A stretch of 64,000 nucleotides of DNA, taken from Himantopus leucocephalus. Its lineage: Eukaryota; Chordata; Aves; Charadriiformes; Recurvirostridae. The notes under the pieces were generated by a model. It was not told the origin of the DNA. It made no database searches and was given only the letters and a program-made list of their open reading frames with translations. The DNA is taken from positions 211,076,863 through 211,140,862 of the forward strand of contig RSEF01000001.1 in assembly GCA_003993805.1 (NCBI GenBank), read 5' to 3'. The first letter of the stretch is position 1; each line of letters opens with the position of its first letter. Made by a program: the position numbers and the translations under genes. Of this stretch, positions 10,781 through 20,843 are shown piece by piece.

Positions 10781-13700
10781 GTGACAGCACCAAGGGTGAA
10801 CCAGATGAAGAGGCAGTACGAACATTAGCTTTCTCTTTACATGCCAACAACCTGCTTTATTAATTTACACTCCAGTAACTGAGAGCTGTCCTTTAAAATA
10901 CCACGTAGGGCAACTGCCCTGTTTGAAGAGTTGCTCTAGGAACAAAACTGAAGTCTCCCCTGATGAAACGGTAACATAAGTGATAATTCATGCCTGTCAC
11001 AAAGGAGTGAGGACGCATGAAGGGTCTGTTCCCACGCTGGTGCCCAGCACATTGCAAACCCATCGGCTCTTCTCACGGGGGCTGTGTGGAAAAACGTGTT
11101 TAGCTTCCCACACACGCAAGCATCAGACAGTGGTATGGGTTGTGGAACATCATTCCTCTGAGTGCAAGTAAGAGCCCAAGCGGTCCAGAGCTCTTCAGTC
11201 ATCTTGTTCGCAGCCCTTAACTTCTTCAGGACAACTCAGCCCTGAGAGCACCAGGCCCAGTGTAAATCTCATTGCGTTACAAAAACTGTTTATGTATACG
11301 CAGTACAAACTCACATTTGCTTTCCCAATGATTTTGGTTTAAAACCTCTATGTTTTGTAGCACACAAAAGGGTAAGTGGTCTCATCCAAGGGAAGAAGGA
11401 AACAGATCATCCAGTGCGTCACTCAGTGTGCTGTAGCGTTTGCTTTCTCCCTTTCATCAGTGCGTGCAACGACTATCAGAGGACACTACTGTCCTGCCAG
11501 CAGCACAATCATTTTTGGCATTGAGGAAAACATGAGATGAACTACACCAAAGCTCAGGATCCTCACTTTGCCACCTTGCCCTACCCCAGAGACTCCAGTG
11601 ACTTAATGGACAACTTAAGTGAGAAGGGTGCTCACGATTTGACCCTCACCGACTTCTTACCCAGTCCAGCTTAGAGGAGGGCAAATGCATGAAGTGGCTC
11701 TAAGCCACTATCCTCATTTTCATCTTAACCCACGGCGAGTGTCAGGTAGTTCAGCCCGGTCCTCTTCTATTGAACAGGTTTACCCCAGCAGAAAGGCCAG
11801 CATCTCTGTCTGGGGAGAGGCTACCGTTTTGATTGCACAGCATTTTGGCTCCATCCCGCTTTCCCTTTGCCGTATGGGGGGAGTTGAAAGAGGTCCAGTG
11901 ACGGCCCAGGTCCCCACAGCCTCCGACGGGCAGAGGACAAGAGGCGCCACCCCTGAAACTAGCGTGCAGATCAGTTATAACCACCTGGGTGACTCGCAGT
12001 AGGAGGCTGCACTCAGCCACATCTGTGCTTGTAAATGAAAGAATTTGGGGGAATATTTCTGAGCGCTGGACTCCTCCTTCCGTTCTGGGTCTGGGGATGG
12101 CCCAGCTAACATAGCTCCAAGCAATTTCTGTGCGTCACCAGGGAGTTAACCTGGGGCAAGAACCATTCCCATAGACAGTTTGCAGCCACCTTGCCTTAGA
12201 GGCTAACAGAGCAGAGCAGTAACGGTACAGATTGTTCCACACCGCTTGACCTCGGTGCCGGGGAATAGTCTCGACCATGTTAAATTTTCTCCTACAGACT
12301 TGGTCAGTAAGGGCATCAGAAGGAGGTGCTGTGTGACTATAAAGCAGCTCTGCAGTGAGTCAGACAGGAGGATTCATAGATGGGAACAGATCTTGCAATT
12401 CAAATGAAAATGCTGTTCTTTAAAATGATGTGGTGTGACGTGTTTCACAGCCTCCTCTGAATTAGCTAAAACTAGATGTGGCAAAGGAATACAATGCCTA
12501 CGTCCTCATGCCTCAGTGCCAAGAGGCATTGCTCTACCCCGTGCAAGTGCTTTATTCATCCTTGTTAGCGGCAGTGGGATGAGTAGACTACTTGACAATA
12601 GCCTCTGCACTTATCTGACCTATTTCTCAAGTGAGGTTTTATTTAATAAGGGTTCTGCAGTCATTTCACCCTGTCATTTCACGTGGGTGCAATTTTTCGT
12701 GATGTTTCAGGAAGCATCGCCACACACACAAGCACCAGCACCTCTAGGAAAGGTGTAATGTGGGCATTGAGCTAGATATGCCAGTTGAGGCGGGCTGGGC
12801 CATGATGCTCTTCATTCCCAGACCCGTTCTGCATAAGAGGGACGAGAAAGCCTGCCGAAGAGTCCCTTCTGCTGCCCCAGCTAGTGATCCTTGCACACCC
12901 CCTGCATTGTGTAACGTGGCAGCTCAGCTGCCCCGAAAGCGCCCTCTCCTCCCCCGTTTTGGCTGGGGTGCATGCGGTCCCTTTGATATGCCAATACAAA
13001 ATTTTCTGAGTCTTTAAAGAGCTTTTCAGCCCAGGTCACTGGCGCCCCGCCTAAGTTTGGAGAGATACAGACGCGGTCTAACAAATGAGTCCCCTAAAAT
13101 TGTGCAAAACTAGACTGAAACAGTAGTTACATGAGTTTAACGTGAGGGGGAAGATGGGCTCATCTGTCTCACACCCTGGCACACACCCCGTCCATCAGCA
13201 GGTCAGCAGTGACTGCCGAAGCTCTGCTCGGAGCAGACGACTGCCATGCCACCAAGGCCGAGGCTGAGTTAGTATCATCAAGAGCAACGGGCACTGAAGT
13301 CTGGTAACTTCAACTACCCTCAGATGCCACTGAAAAAGCCACCACTGGTTTCTGTATTAAGACCAGATTGTTTTCCAGATCCTCAAATGATGTAAAAGAG
13401 TTGTTCAGCTGAGGAGCTGGTCCCAAGACTTCAGGATGTCATCCGGTGGCGGATTCAAGTGCTGAGCTTTGTCCCGTTGGCCTCAGTCTGGAGTGGAGAA
13501 GACAACGGGCTGCGAGTGCCATCCCTGGGATCAAAATTTCGCCCTGTCTTAAGTAAATTCAGCAAAGGTAGAGGCCATTTGCAGTCCCGTAAAGATATGC
13601 CCGATGCATTTGAAATGTGAGCTTCTGAAAGACTCCTGCAACCAAAACTTGAATCCGATCTCATTTCTTCAGAACAGCTGTATCTGAACGGAGCTAGTGT

Positions 13701-13930
13701 CTTTTTTCTCTTTCTTTGCAATGGCTAAGTGCACTACCCTTATAGTCTATTTTTCATCACTGACCGGGCACTCTTCGCAGTATTGGGTTGTAAATATAAA
13801 GAATTATTTGTTTTGTAAACTTTTGTAAAAATAAAACAAAAAGTAATAATATTTTGGTAGGAATAATAAAAATCATATTATTTGGGTTATATTTATACAT
13901 ATGTGAAATAAATATACTATCAAAAAGTTG
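10781..13930 (+). other. MAML2: MAML2 3' UTR (inferred extent)
   Basis: About 3.1 kb follow the stop without recognisable interspersed repeats. The sequence becomes strongly AT-rich near 13,790 and contains a cluster of polyadenylation signals. The 3' limit is inferred from those signals; transcription could reach the AT-rich stretch near 14,640. Open frames inside (for example 11,685-12,002 on +) have no recognisable domain. Confidence 0.6.
13830..13912 (+). terminator. MAML2: Cluster of AATAAA polyadenylation signals for MAML2
   Basis: Canonical AATAAA hexamers lie at 13,830-13,835, 13,865-13,870 and 13,907-13,912 in an AT-rich tract about 3.1 kb after the MAML2 stop. T-rich sequence follows. 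These are the best candidates for the end of the transcript. Which one is used cannot be decided from sequence alone. Confidence 0.55.
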
Positions 13931-14234
13931 TATTTTATACAAAAAGTCAACGGTTACCTTTTGTATTCTATATACAAAGTTTTGTATGATACGATTGTTT
14001 ATTTTTATCTGCAGACTTCAACTTTGGATTTCGGGGGAGGGCAGAACGGGATCGTGGTTAAATAGCTGGGCCTGACCCCAAGCTCGCTGAAACCAATGGA
14101 GTCTTTCCATTGCCTTCACAGGGCTTTGAATCAAGCCTTTCAATCACCTTCAGATACGTTTGACGTCTGAAGCTCTCTGGAAACCTCAACATGAAAACAT
14201 TCCAGGTTTCACATTTTTTCCCTGAAAAAGGCTT

Positions 14235-14263
14235 TTATTATTATTATTATTGTTATTATTATT
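14235..14263 (+). repeat. (TTA)n / (ATT)n microsatellite
   Basis: Nine to ten TTA units with one TTG interruption form a short AT-rich microsatellite just downstream of the inferred MAML2 3' end. Confidence 0.95.
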
Positions 14264-15602
14264 GTAACTCTTGGGAGGCAGGTGGGACCTATGTAACTGT
14301 CATGTCCTTGTTGCATGTATGTCTGCTTTATATTTTCCCCATATTATAAACCAGTGTTTCTCTATACAGACTGAAAGGAGAAGTTGCTGTACAGAAATGT
14401 TTGTGTTTATGCATTTTTACATGTGGCTGTATATACCTCCTAGAACTATGCAGTGACACTTATTTGACTCCATTTATTTTTCACCTAAACATGAATAGTA
14501 TGTTTTTCAGTAGCTATCAAAACTCTGCCAAGTAAATCAATCAAAATTATGCCAAGTGTCTCTTTTCTTAATATGAATTTTATAATTAATGCCTCTTTAG
14601 TCAACTGCTTGTTCGTCTCAGTAAATTAAAATTTCAGTGATATTTTAGGAGGGGGTGAGAAAAATGTGCATCTGGAAGCTTCTGGGAGCTCAGGCTGCCT
14701 CTTTGCAAGAGAGCTGCAATGTCTTCCCACCGACTGAAGCCACGGTTTCATTACCAGCAAGGGTTAACAAATGACACATGGTATTTTGGCTCCTGGTGAG
14801 TGGGTTGGTGTAGTCTGGCAGCACAGTAATTTGCTCTGAGATCCTTCTGAAGTTAAAGCACCCCAGGAGATAGGTGACCCGACAGGGCTGGCTGGGTCCC
14901 CAAGCCCATGCCCTGCCCTGGATCATGCTCTGGAGATATTTAGCCGAGACCCCTAATGAGATGCCAGAAATCAAGCAATGGGCTTCTCCTCCTTCCCTCC
15001 CTGCCTGCCTCGTACTTCTCCTCATTTTAGCCTGAAGAAATTCCAGCATGTACCAGATCACATTGGGTTGTGGATTGTTTCACATAAGTATTCATCCCGG
15101 CCAGGCTATTTTTAGCAGGCCAGCCCCGAGGAAGTGCTGTCCGGTTCCTCAAGAGGCTTTCCTCGTTAACCGGACTCCGTCTCCAAGTCGGTGGCCTTTC
15201 CCGCCCCATGAACTGAGTGGCAAGGGGTGGCGGAGGGGACAAATGTCACTGCAGCGCTGCCTGTACCCAAAGGCTGCGCTGTGCTGTTTTCAAATGTAGC
15301 AGAGGAAAAAGGGGTCCCCGCACCTTAACTGCTTCACTGCTGCTGGTGACGTCCGGGGACCTCCAGCCTTTTAGTCCCGCTCCTCTCACCTGCCCCCCGC
15401 GACCCCAGCTCTGCCGGCTGCTGCCCTCCCATTTTTTTGCCAGCGCTGCTCAGTCCCTCCACTGTGTCTGACTGCCACCCGCAAACGGTTCCTGCATCTT
15501 TCCCTGGCACCCGGGGGCTGCACAGGGAGGGACCGGGGAGGGATGCTGGCATGTGTCCTGTGCCTCACCACCCAGGCTGTGCCTGCGCTCCCCATCCCAG
15601 CC

Positions 15603-15665
15603 GGAGACGCTGAAGTGAGGAGGTGCCCAGGAGGTGCGTGGCGCTCTCCTCACTTCAGCATCTCC
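15603..15665. repeat. Inverted repeat, 20-bp stem with 23-nt loop
   Basis: Arms 15,603-15,622 and 15,646-15,665 are reverse complements with one mismatch (15,608 against 15,660). The inner 14 bp pair perfectly. The loop is 15,623-15,645. The resulting 63-nt hairpin is short for a pre-miRNA but possible. No miRNA family was recognised. Confidence 0.85.
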
Positions 15666-16908
15666 ATCACAGGTGGCAGACTGTGCTCCCCTTGCACTCA
15701 AGAGTGGAAAATAGGGCACAGTCCCACTCATCCAAGAGCACGTCTGAAGTAGGTCAAGAAACTCATGCCCCAAAGGTGCCTCTTTGCCTATCCCAGGTGT
15801 AAAGGCAGAAGACGGGGCCGGTGGGATGGGGGAGCCTCGGGCAGGGCTGCTGCCCAGCTGAAGAAGCTGCATCTATATCAGTGAGCTGAAAAACAACTAG
15901 GGACCCATCCCAGGCCCTGGAGCATGGTTGTCTGTGCCACCAGGGTGCGAGGGTCCCTGGTAGTGATTTGGTGCAATGACCGCTCACCCAAACAGGTCCC
16001 ATGACCAAAAGCCATTCCCACTTTGGATGTGGGATAAGTCATAAGAGGGTATAATAATATGGACAGGAGTCACCCTGTACAACATGGCCACAGAGGGATG
16101 TCTCCTGTGCCCCGGGAGATGTAGCCAGTGAGACCACATGGAGGGGCTGGGAGACACTGGTGGCAGTGAGCGTTTTCCCTGCCTGGCCAGACGCAGCACA
16201 GCAGGAACTGCACCAGATCCGGGTGAGGGCTGACCTTTCCCACTGCATCCGAATCACTTGATGGGAAGGGCTACCAGCTCTGATGGGCGGCACAGCCAGG
16301 AGCCCTGCTCCCTCCCACAGCAGCACTGTGGTCCGGCAACCCCAGGAACCAGGGATGACATGGAAAGGGTCCTGCCACAATAAACGCTTAGACCATGGCA
16401 AAAGCTTACATCACCCTAATTTTAAATTAGACATTCCAGGTCATGTAGACCACTTTGACCCTTTAACAGTGTTGCAAACCACATCCCAAGTATCAGTCTA
16501 AATAAAATATAAAACTTATTTCATTTTTTTCTTCTAGCTCACACATTCATCGCGCAGTAGCTCAGCCATAAGTTACTGTCTTACTGGAGGACTCACAGGA
16601 TGAAATCCCAGTCCATATGCTACAGAACAGGTCAGGCAAGCTGATAAAAACAGACTGTTTAGGACTTAAAAATCTAGGTTTTAAAAAAAAAAAGAAACCC
16701 AGCCCCAAAACTAGCGTTTGTGAATCTTCATTATAAGGGACTCCTGTAAAAGAGTTGAAGCTTAAGCTATTGTTTTTTTCTGAAACAATTCAGCCTCTTC
16801 TGTGCTGAAGAGCAAGCACCCAGCAAGTGACTGCAGCACCTGGTGAACATTTGTTGATGTTTGTGTTGCTGCTGCATGAATATCAAGGTAGATGAATTTC
16901 TTAGTTAG

Positions 16909-17215
16909 GATCATGGAATAGTTTGGGTTAGAAGAGACCTTTAAAGGTCACCTAGTCCAACCCCCCTGCAGTGAGAAGGGACACCTTCAGCCAGATCAGG
17001 TTGCTCAAAGTCCTGTCCAACCTGACCTTGAATGTNNNNNNNNNNNNNNNNNNNNNNNNNNNNNNNNNNNNNNNNNNNNNNNNNNNNNNNNNNNNNNNNN
17101 NNNNNNNNNNNNNNNNNNNNNNNNNNNNNNNNNNNGAGCTTGTCCAGGTCCCTCTGAATGGCATCCTGTCCCTCAGGACTTGCAACAGCAGAGCCAGTCA
17201 GCGTCTCCTGGAGCT
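16909..17215 (-). mobile_element. CR1 LINE, antisense, interrupted by an assembly gap
   Basis: On the left of the gap the + strand reads as the reverse complement of a CR1 3' end: GGAATAGTTTGGGTTAGAAG, then CACCTAGTCCAACCCCCCTG, then CAGATCAGGTTGCTCAAAG. On the right of the gap GAGCTTGTCCAGGTCCCTCT and GGCATCCTG resemble a more 5' CR1 segment in the same orientation. The gap therefore appears to lie inside one element, a common cause of short-read breaks. The right boundary is approximate. Confidence 0.75.
17036..17135. other. Assembly gap of exactly 100 N
   Basis: A run of 100 consecutive N. The round number indicates a placeholder gap rather than an estimate of missing length. Confidence 0.99.
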
Positions 17216-18486
17216 GCACGGTTAAAGACCCACTGGCTGCACTGGTGTGTGCCTGGTGTGCAGCCCTCTTTCCCCAAACACGTCACGCATTCCTGTGCAC
17301 AGCTTGAGACAACAAAGATGCTCTATCTACATTTTTTGGAGGGCTGCCTGCGATGTTTTCACTCTGGGTGACTGGTCTGCCTTGTTCTACAGGACACAGT
17401 TGCTCTGTTTTATCCTTCGTGTCCTGGAACATTGGGAAAATCCTGTGGTGCTGTTAAGCATTTGGGTGAAATGCTGAGTGTAGGTGCATCCACGCAGCTC
17501 ACGTTCAAGTTAACACATCTGATGGCAAAATCTATCCCTCAATATTGATTTGAAGTGAAAGGAAACGTTCCTGGTCGTTGTGAAGGTCAATAAACACCAC
17601 CTAAGGGTAGAATTTTCCCTTGACACTATTATGTTGGAGTGACATGGTGAAAATAAAACTAGGGAATGTATTCAAATCGCCTTTTGTGCTAACCTGGTCT
17701 CTAAGTGCAACGGGGAAGTTCAACTCTAGAGGCCTAAAAATTTTTTAAAATTAATTTAGTGCCTGAAGCACACTAGCTCCAGGGTCCCAGCTGACTGAGA
17801 AATCCTTATTAGAAATTAGTATCTCATAATTTGAGGATCTGATTTGGAAAGCTCCTTCTTGTACAAGTATCCCATAGGTTAGTTCCCTAAACTGATCTAA
17901 TGACAAATGACTGCCAATCGCATTAGTATATGAGTGTAACTCATATATGAATGTAATTTCCATCAATGAAAGATATCTAACTTTCTCTAGGAAAGGTATA
18001 TCTGGGGATTCAGCAAGTTGGCCGCATCTCTTCAAATTTATTTTAGAAGGAATTTGATAAATTTTCCAAAAGTGTAGTTTTTAAAAACAGAAATATGTCA
18101 GAATGCACATGGCATGCTATTTGATTCATTAAACTTACCAGTGTCTTTAAGGTAAATACTGAAGAATGTCTAAGAATATATGTATTGGCCAAAATATCCC
18201 TTTGTCAATCTGCACGGCAACTGTGCCAATGATGATTTATTCCTTTTTTGAATTCCTTCTTCTCTTAAGGATCATGCTTTTTTTTCCATGTGACTTGTCC
18301 TCCAGCAGGACTTCTAGCTGGCATCATGTTACTCCTCATAGTAACTCTATGAGTAACTGAACTCTACAGCAAATTGGAACTGGTGTAAAGAAACCTGTTG
18401 AACTCTCTCTTGTGGTTTCCTTAGTGTGAACATGTTAGCCTTGATCTGTTGGAAAACCAGGGTCACAGGATGTCTACAGCAAAGGC

Positions 18487-18508
18487 AGAAACTCCATATG
18501 GAGTTTCT
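18487..18508. repeat. 22-bp perfect palindrome
   Basis: The sequence around the CATATG centre (GAAACTCCATATGGAGTTTC plus one flanking base pair) is perfectly self-complementary with no spacer. CATATG also fits the E-box form CANNTG. No function is assigned. Confidence 0.9.
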
Positions 18509-19596
18509 TCAACTCAAAAGGCTGAGCAAAGCCGCAGAGCTATGTGGTATCCCCATTCACGTGTGAGCAGCACGTTAACTGCATTAGTACAGCTAAAATC
18601 AGGATTTCATGCATAACACTCCCTCAAAGCCAACCTTCCCTTCATTTAAGAAACAAATCCACTAATCAAAGGAGTTTCCCCATATTTACATTGCATCTTT
18701 ATATTATAATGTGCCACAACGGTCTTGATTAATTGTGTGGATCTCACTATAGTAAAGCCATTGCATGTTAATCCTATTAATTAACTTTCCCTCCAACCCC
18801 CAAGACTTAGTCCAGTCTGTTTTACAATATAATCTGATAGCTTCTTATATACAAATACCAACAGACCATCTGTTTATCCTGGGCAGCTTAAAACCTTGCA
18901 GAAAATGTCTGGAGTGTTTTAGAGGGTTATCAAGAGAAGCTTTCAAATGCCGACAAGGTAGTGCCTTTTAAAGAAACAAATCATTAAAAAAAAGGAAAAA
19001 AGCCCATCCTGGAGAACATTTCATTCTCAACATTGAATACAGTCTTTTTGCAAGTGACTCAAGTGCACAAAACAGCACAAAACCTCAGAAATTTCCTTTT
19101 GTTACATCGGTTTTTTAATCCTCAGTAGTGGCCTATTTTGGTTTTCTTTTTCACTTTTCTTTTAAAAAAAAAGAAGAAATAGTGTCCTTTTTATACACTT
19201 TGCTGTGCCTCCAAAGCCTCCTGCTATTAGACTGGTTTTAGCTTTCACTAAGCAAGATCGTGCAATAAAGGAAAATCTCCCAATGGCCACCAACACCGTG
19301 ACACAGTGTAGCTGTGCATTTGGATGGCAGATTAGCTCCAGAAATGCTACTTTATATTAAACTATCTAAGCTTTCATTGGAGAATGCTTACACCAGGCTT
19401 TTACAGCCGTTGATAAAAGGCAAGATTTTCAGAAAGGAGCCCAAAGTCTGGCTTCCGTGCCCATGCTGATCAAAACGGTGATGTCTGGCTCTCAGATTTT
19501 AGCCCCACGGTTGCTTGCAGAATAGGGGCACTTTGGTAACGTGATGTGCTCCAGGCAGAAATAAGCAATGCCGATAGCCAGAAGTCTAGAAAAGGT

Positions 19597-19900
19597 GAAA
19601 AGCATTGAGGTTGTTCAGCCTAAAGAAGAGGGGGTTTGAGGGGCAATAGCATAAAGAGCCTTTGAATGGATAAATCATTGCTGCCAAGGGAAAAGATTAT
19701 GTATCTCCATATTGACTCATACAGGCCCAGAAATAACGGGTTCAGGATAGGTGCCAGGTGGAAGTTTTTAACGGGAAGGATGGGCTGTGTGAGGAGGGTT
19801 TGGAGTCTGAAGGTCCTCAGGACCTGGTTAGGCACCTGTCAGAAATGATACTGGTACTGTTTATCTGCCTTCAGCCAGTGGAATGGACTAAATGCCTTCA
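19597..19900 (+). mobile_element. Degenerate CR1-like fragment, sense
   Basis: Scattered blocks resemble older CR1 internal and 3' sequence in order: GAGGTTGTTCAGCCTAAAGA followed by an AGAGGG tract, then GGAAGTTTTTAACGGGAAGG, and finally GTGGAATGGACTAAATGCCT, similar to the CR1 GGACTAGATGACCT block. It is strongly diverged, and its boundaries are uncertain. Confidence 0.45.
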
Positions 19901-20344
19901 GGGGTTCATGTTCATGGGTCCTTACAGAAAGACAGAAAAATGATGGAAAACAAGCAGAAAGTTTTCATGTTGAGGAAGAAAAGGAAAAAAATCAGTAAAG
20001 AGTTTTGCAGGGCTTAAATCAATGAATATTCACCAATTCATATGAACATAAACACCCCACCCCCCCCATCCTGTAATGCAGCTACTCGAATCCCACTCGG
20101 CTCCCATACCACAAAAACACGGCAGGAGGCCTGAGAGAGTTGGGTTTGTCTCAACTGTTTTGCCTGCCCCTTCAGTCTTTCTCCTGGGGGGAGAAGTTAA
20201 GGAAATCTTCCATTTGAGCCCCCTTTCCTGAAGAAAAAGGTTTTGATTCTATGCTTGCCCTTTTGTGTCAAAGTTACCAAGGCGGGCTGGCTAATTGCTG
20301 GAATTATCAGAAGGTCCCAGAGATACCCAAATCCAGCCCCAAGC

Positions 20345-20614
20345 ATGTCTAAGTTGATGTCTTTGTTCGCCTCACAAAACCAAACAGGAGTAGCTTGTGT
20401 GAGGATTAGATATCTGCAATTCAATCCAGATGATGGCTTTATTACGGAAAAACATCCCTCTCCATACCACCCAGAAAGACAGCCACCACGGGATGAAGTA
20501 TCGCGGGCTCCTGTTCCGCCCCAGTTGAAGCTGCAGGCTTTAAAGGCAGAGTTAAAAGAAGACGTACAGCTGCTACAGGAGACGGGCTTAACAGCGTGTC
20601 AACGCCATGTGCTT
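20345..20614 (+). CDS. Unidentified gene, exon A (uncharacterised protein)
   Basis: I do not recognise this protein. The frame is open from 20,201 to a GTAAGG donor at 20,615 (phase 0). I chose the ATG at 20,345 (A at -3) as the earliest ATG that still leaves a plausible exon. A splice acceptor such as the CAAACAG near 20,380 could instead start the exon. The predicted residues include GVACVRIRYLQFNPDDGFIT, then a proline-rich PSPYHPERQPP segment, then a probably helical and charged run with LKLQALKAELKEDVQLLQE. The frame continues into exons B and C with matching phases, which is the main evidence that it is real. Neither a homologue nor a domain is known to me, so the product is hypothetical. 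Confidence 0.45.
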
Positions 20615-20677
20615 GTAAGGGTATTTAAAGGATTAGCGGAGAATTAAATGTTTGTCTGTCTTTGTTGTTCAGTACAG

Positions 20678-20843
20678 CTTCAAAGCTGGAAGATGATATT
20701 AAAGAAGATATTTCCCCTTTTTAAATACCGGAAGGGGACTCCTAAAACAATAGCTGGAAAATGCAGGCATGACCTAACAAATTTATACGCAAAGATGCTG
20801 GATGATTCTTATCAGATGGGTGAAGAACACGCTATTCTGCAGT
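20678..20843 (+). CDS. Unidentified gene, exon B
   Basis: This 166-nt exon follows a 63-nt intron (20,615-20,677) with a GTAAGG donor and a TTTGTCTGTCTTTGTTGTTC tract before CAGTACAG. Using the second AG (20,676-20,677), the frame from exon A continues in phase 0 for 55 codons. It encodes LQSWKMILKKIFPLFKYRKG then TPKTIAGKCRHDLTNLYAKM, a strongly basic and probably helical stretch. The exon ends after one base of a codon at a GTAAGA donor (20,844), and exon C supplies the two missing bases. The intron contains in-frame stops, so the split is not cosmetic. No family was recognised. Confidence 0.55.

Larger units (their letters stand above)
13931..20344. other. Intergenic region, MAML2 3' side
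   Basis: No confidently coding sequence was recognised. It contains an ATT microsatellite, a hairpin at 15,603-15,665, a CR1 copy interrupted by a 100-N gap, a perfect palindrome at 18,487-18,508 and a degenerate CR1-like segment at about 19,597-19,900. Sequence from about 15,100 to 16,350 is moderately GC-rich. Confidence 0.7.

Noticed and set aside
17751..18035. A 94-codon - strand frame with fairly protein-like composition
   Set aside because: I recognise no family, there is no splice or promoter context, and it is short enough to be chance.
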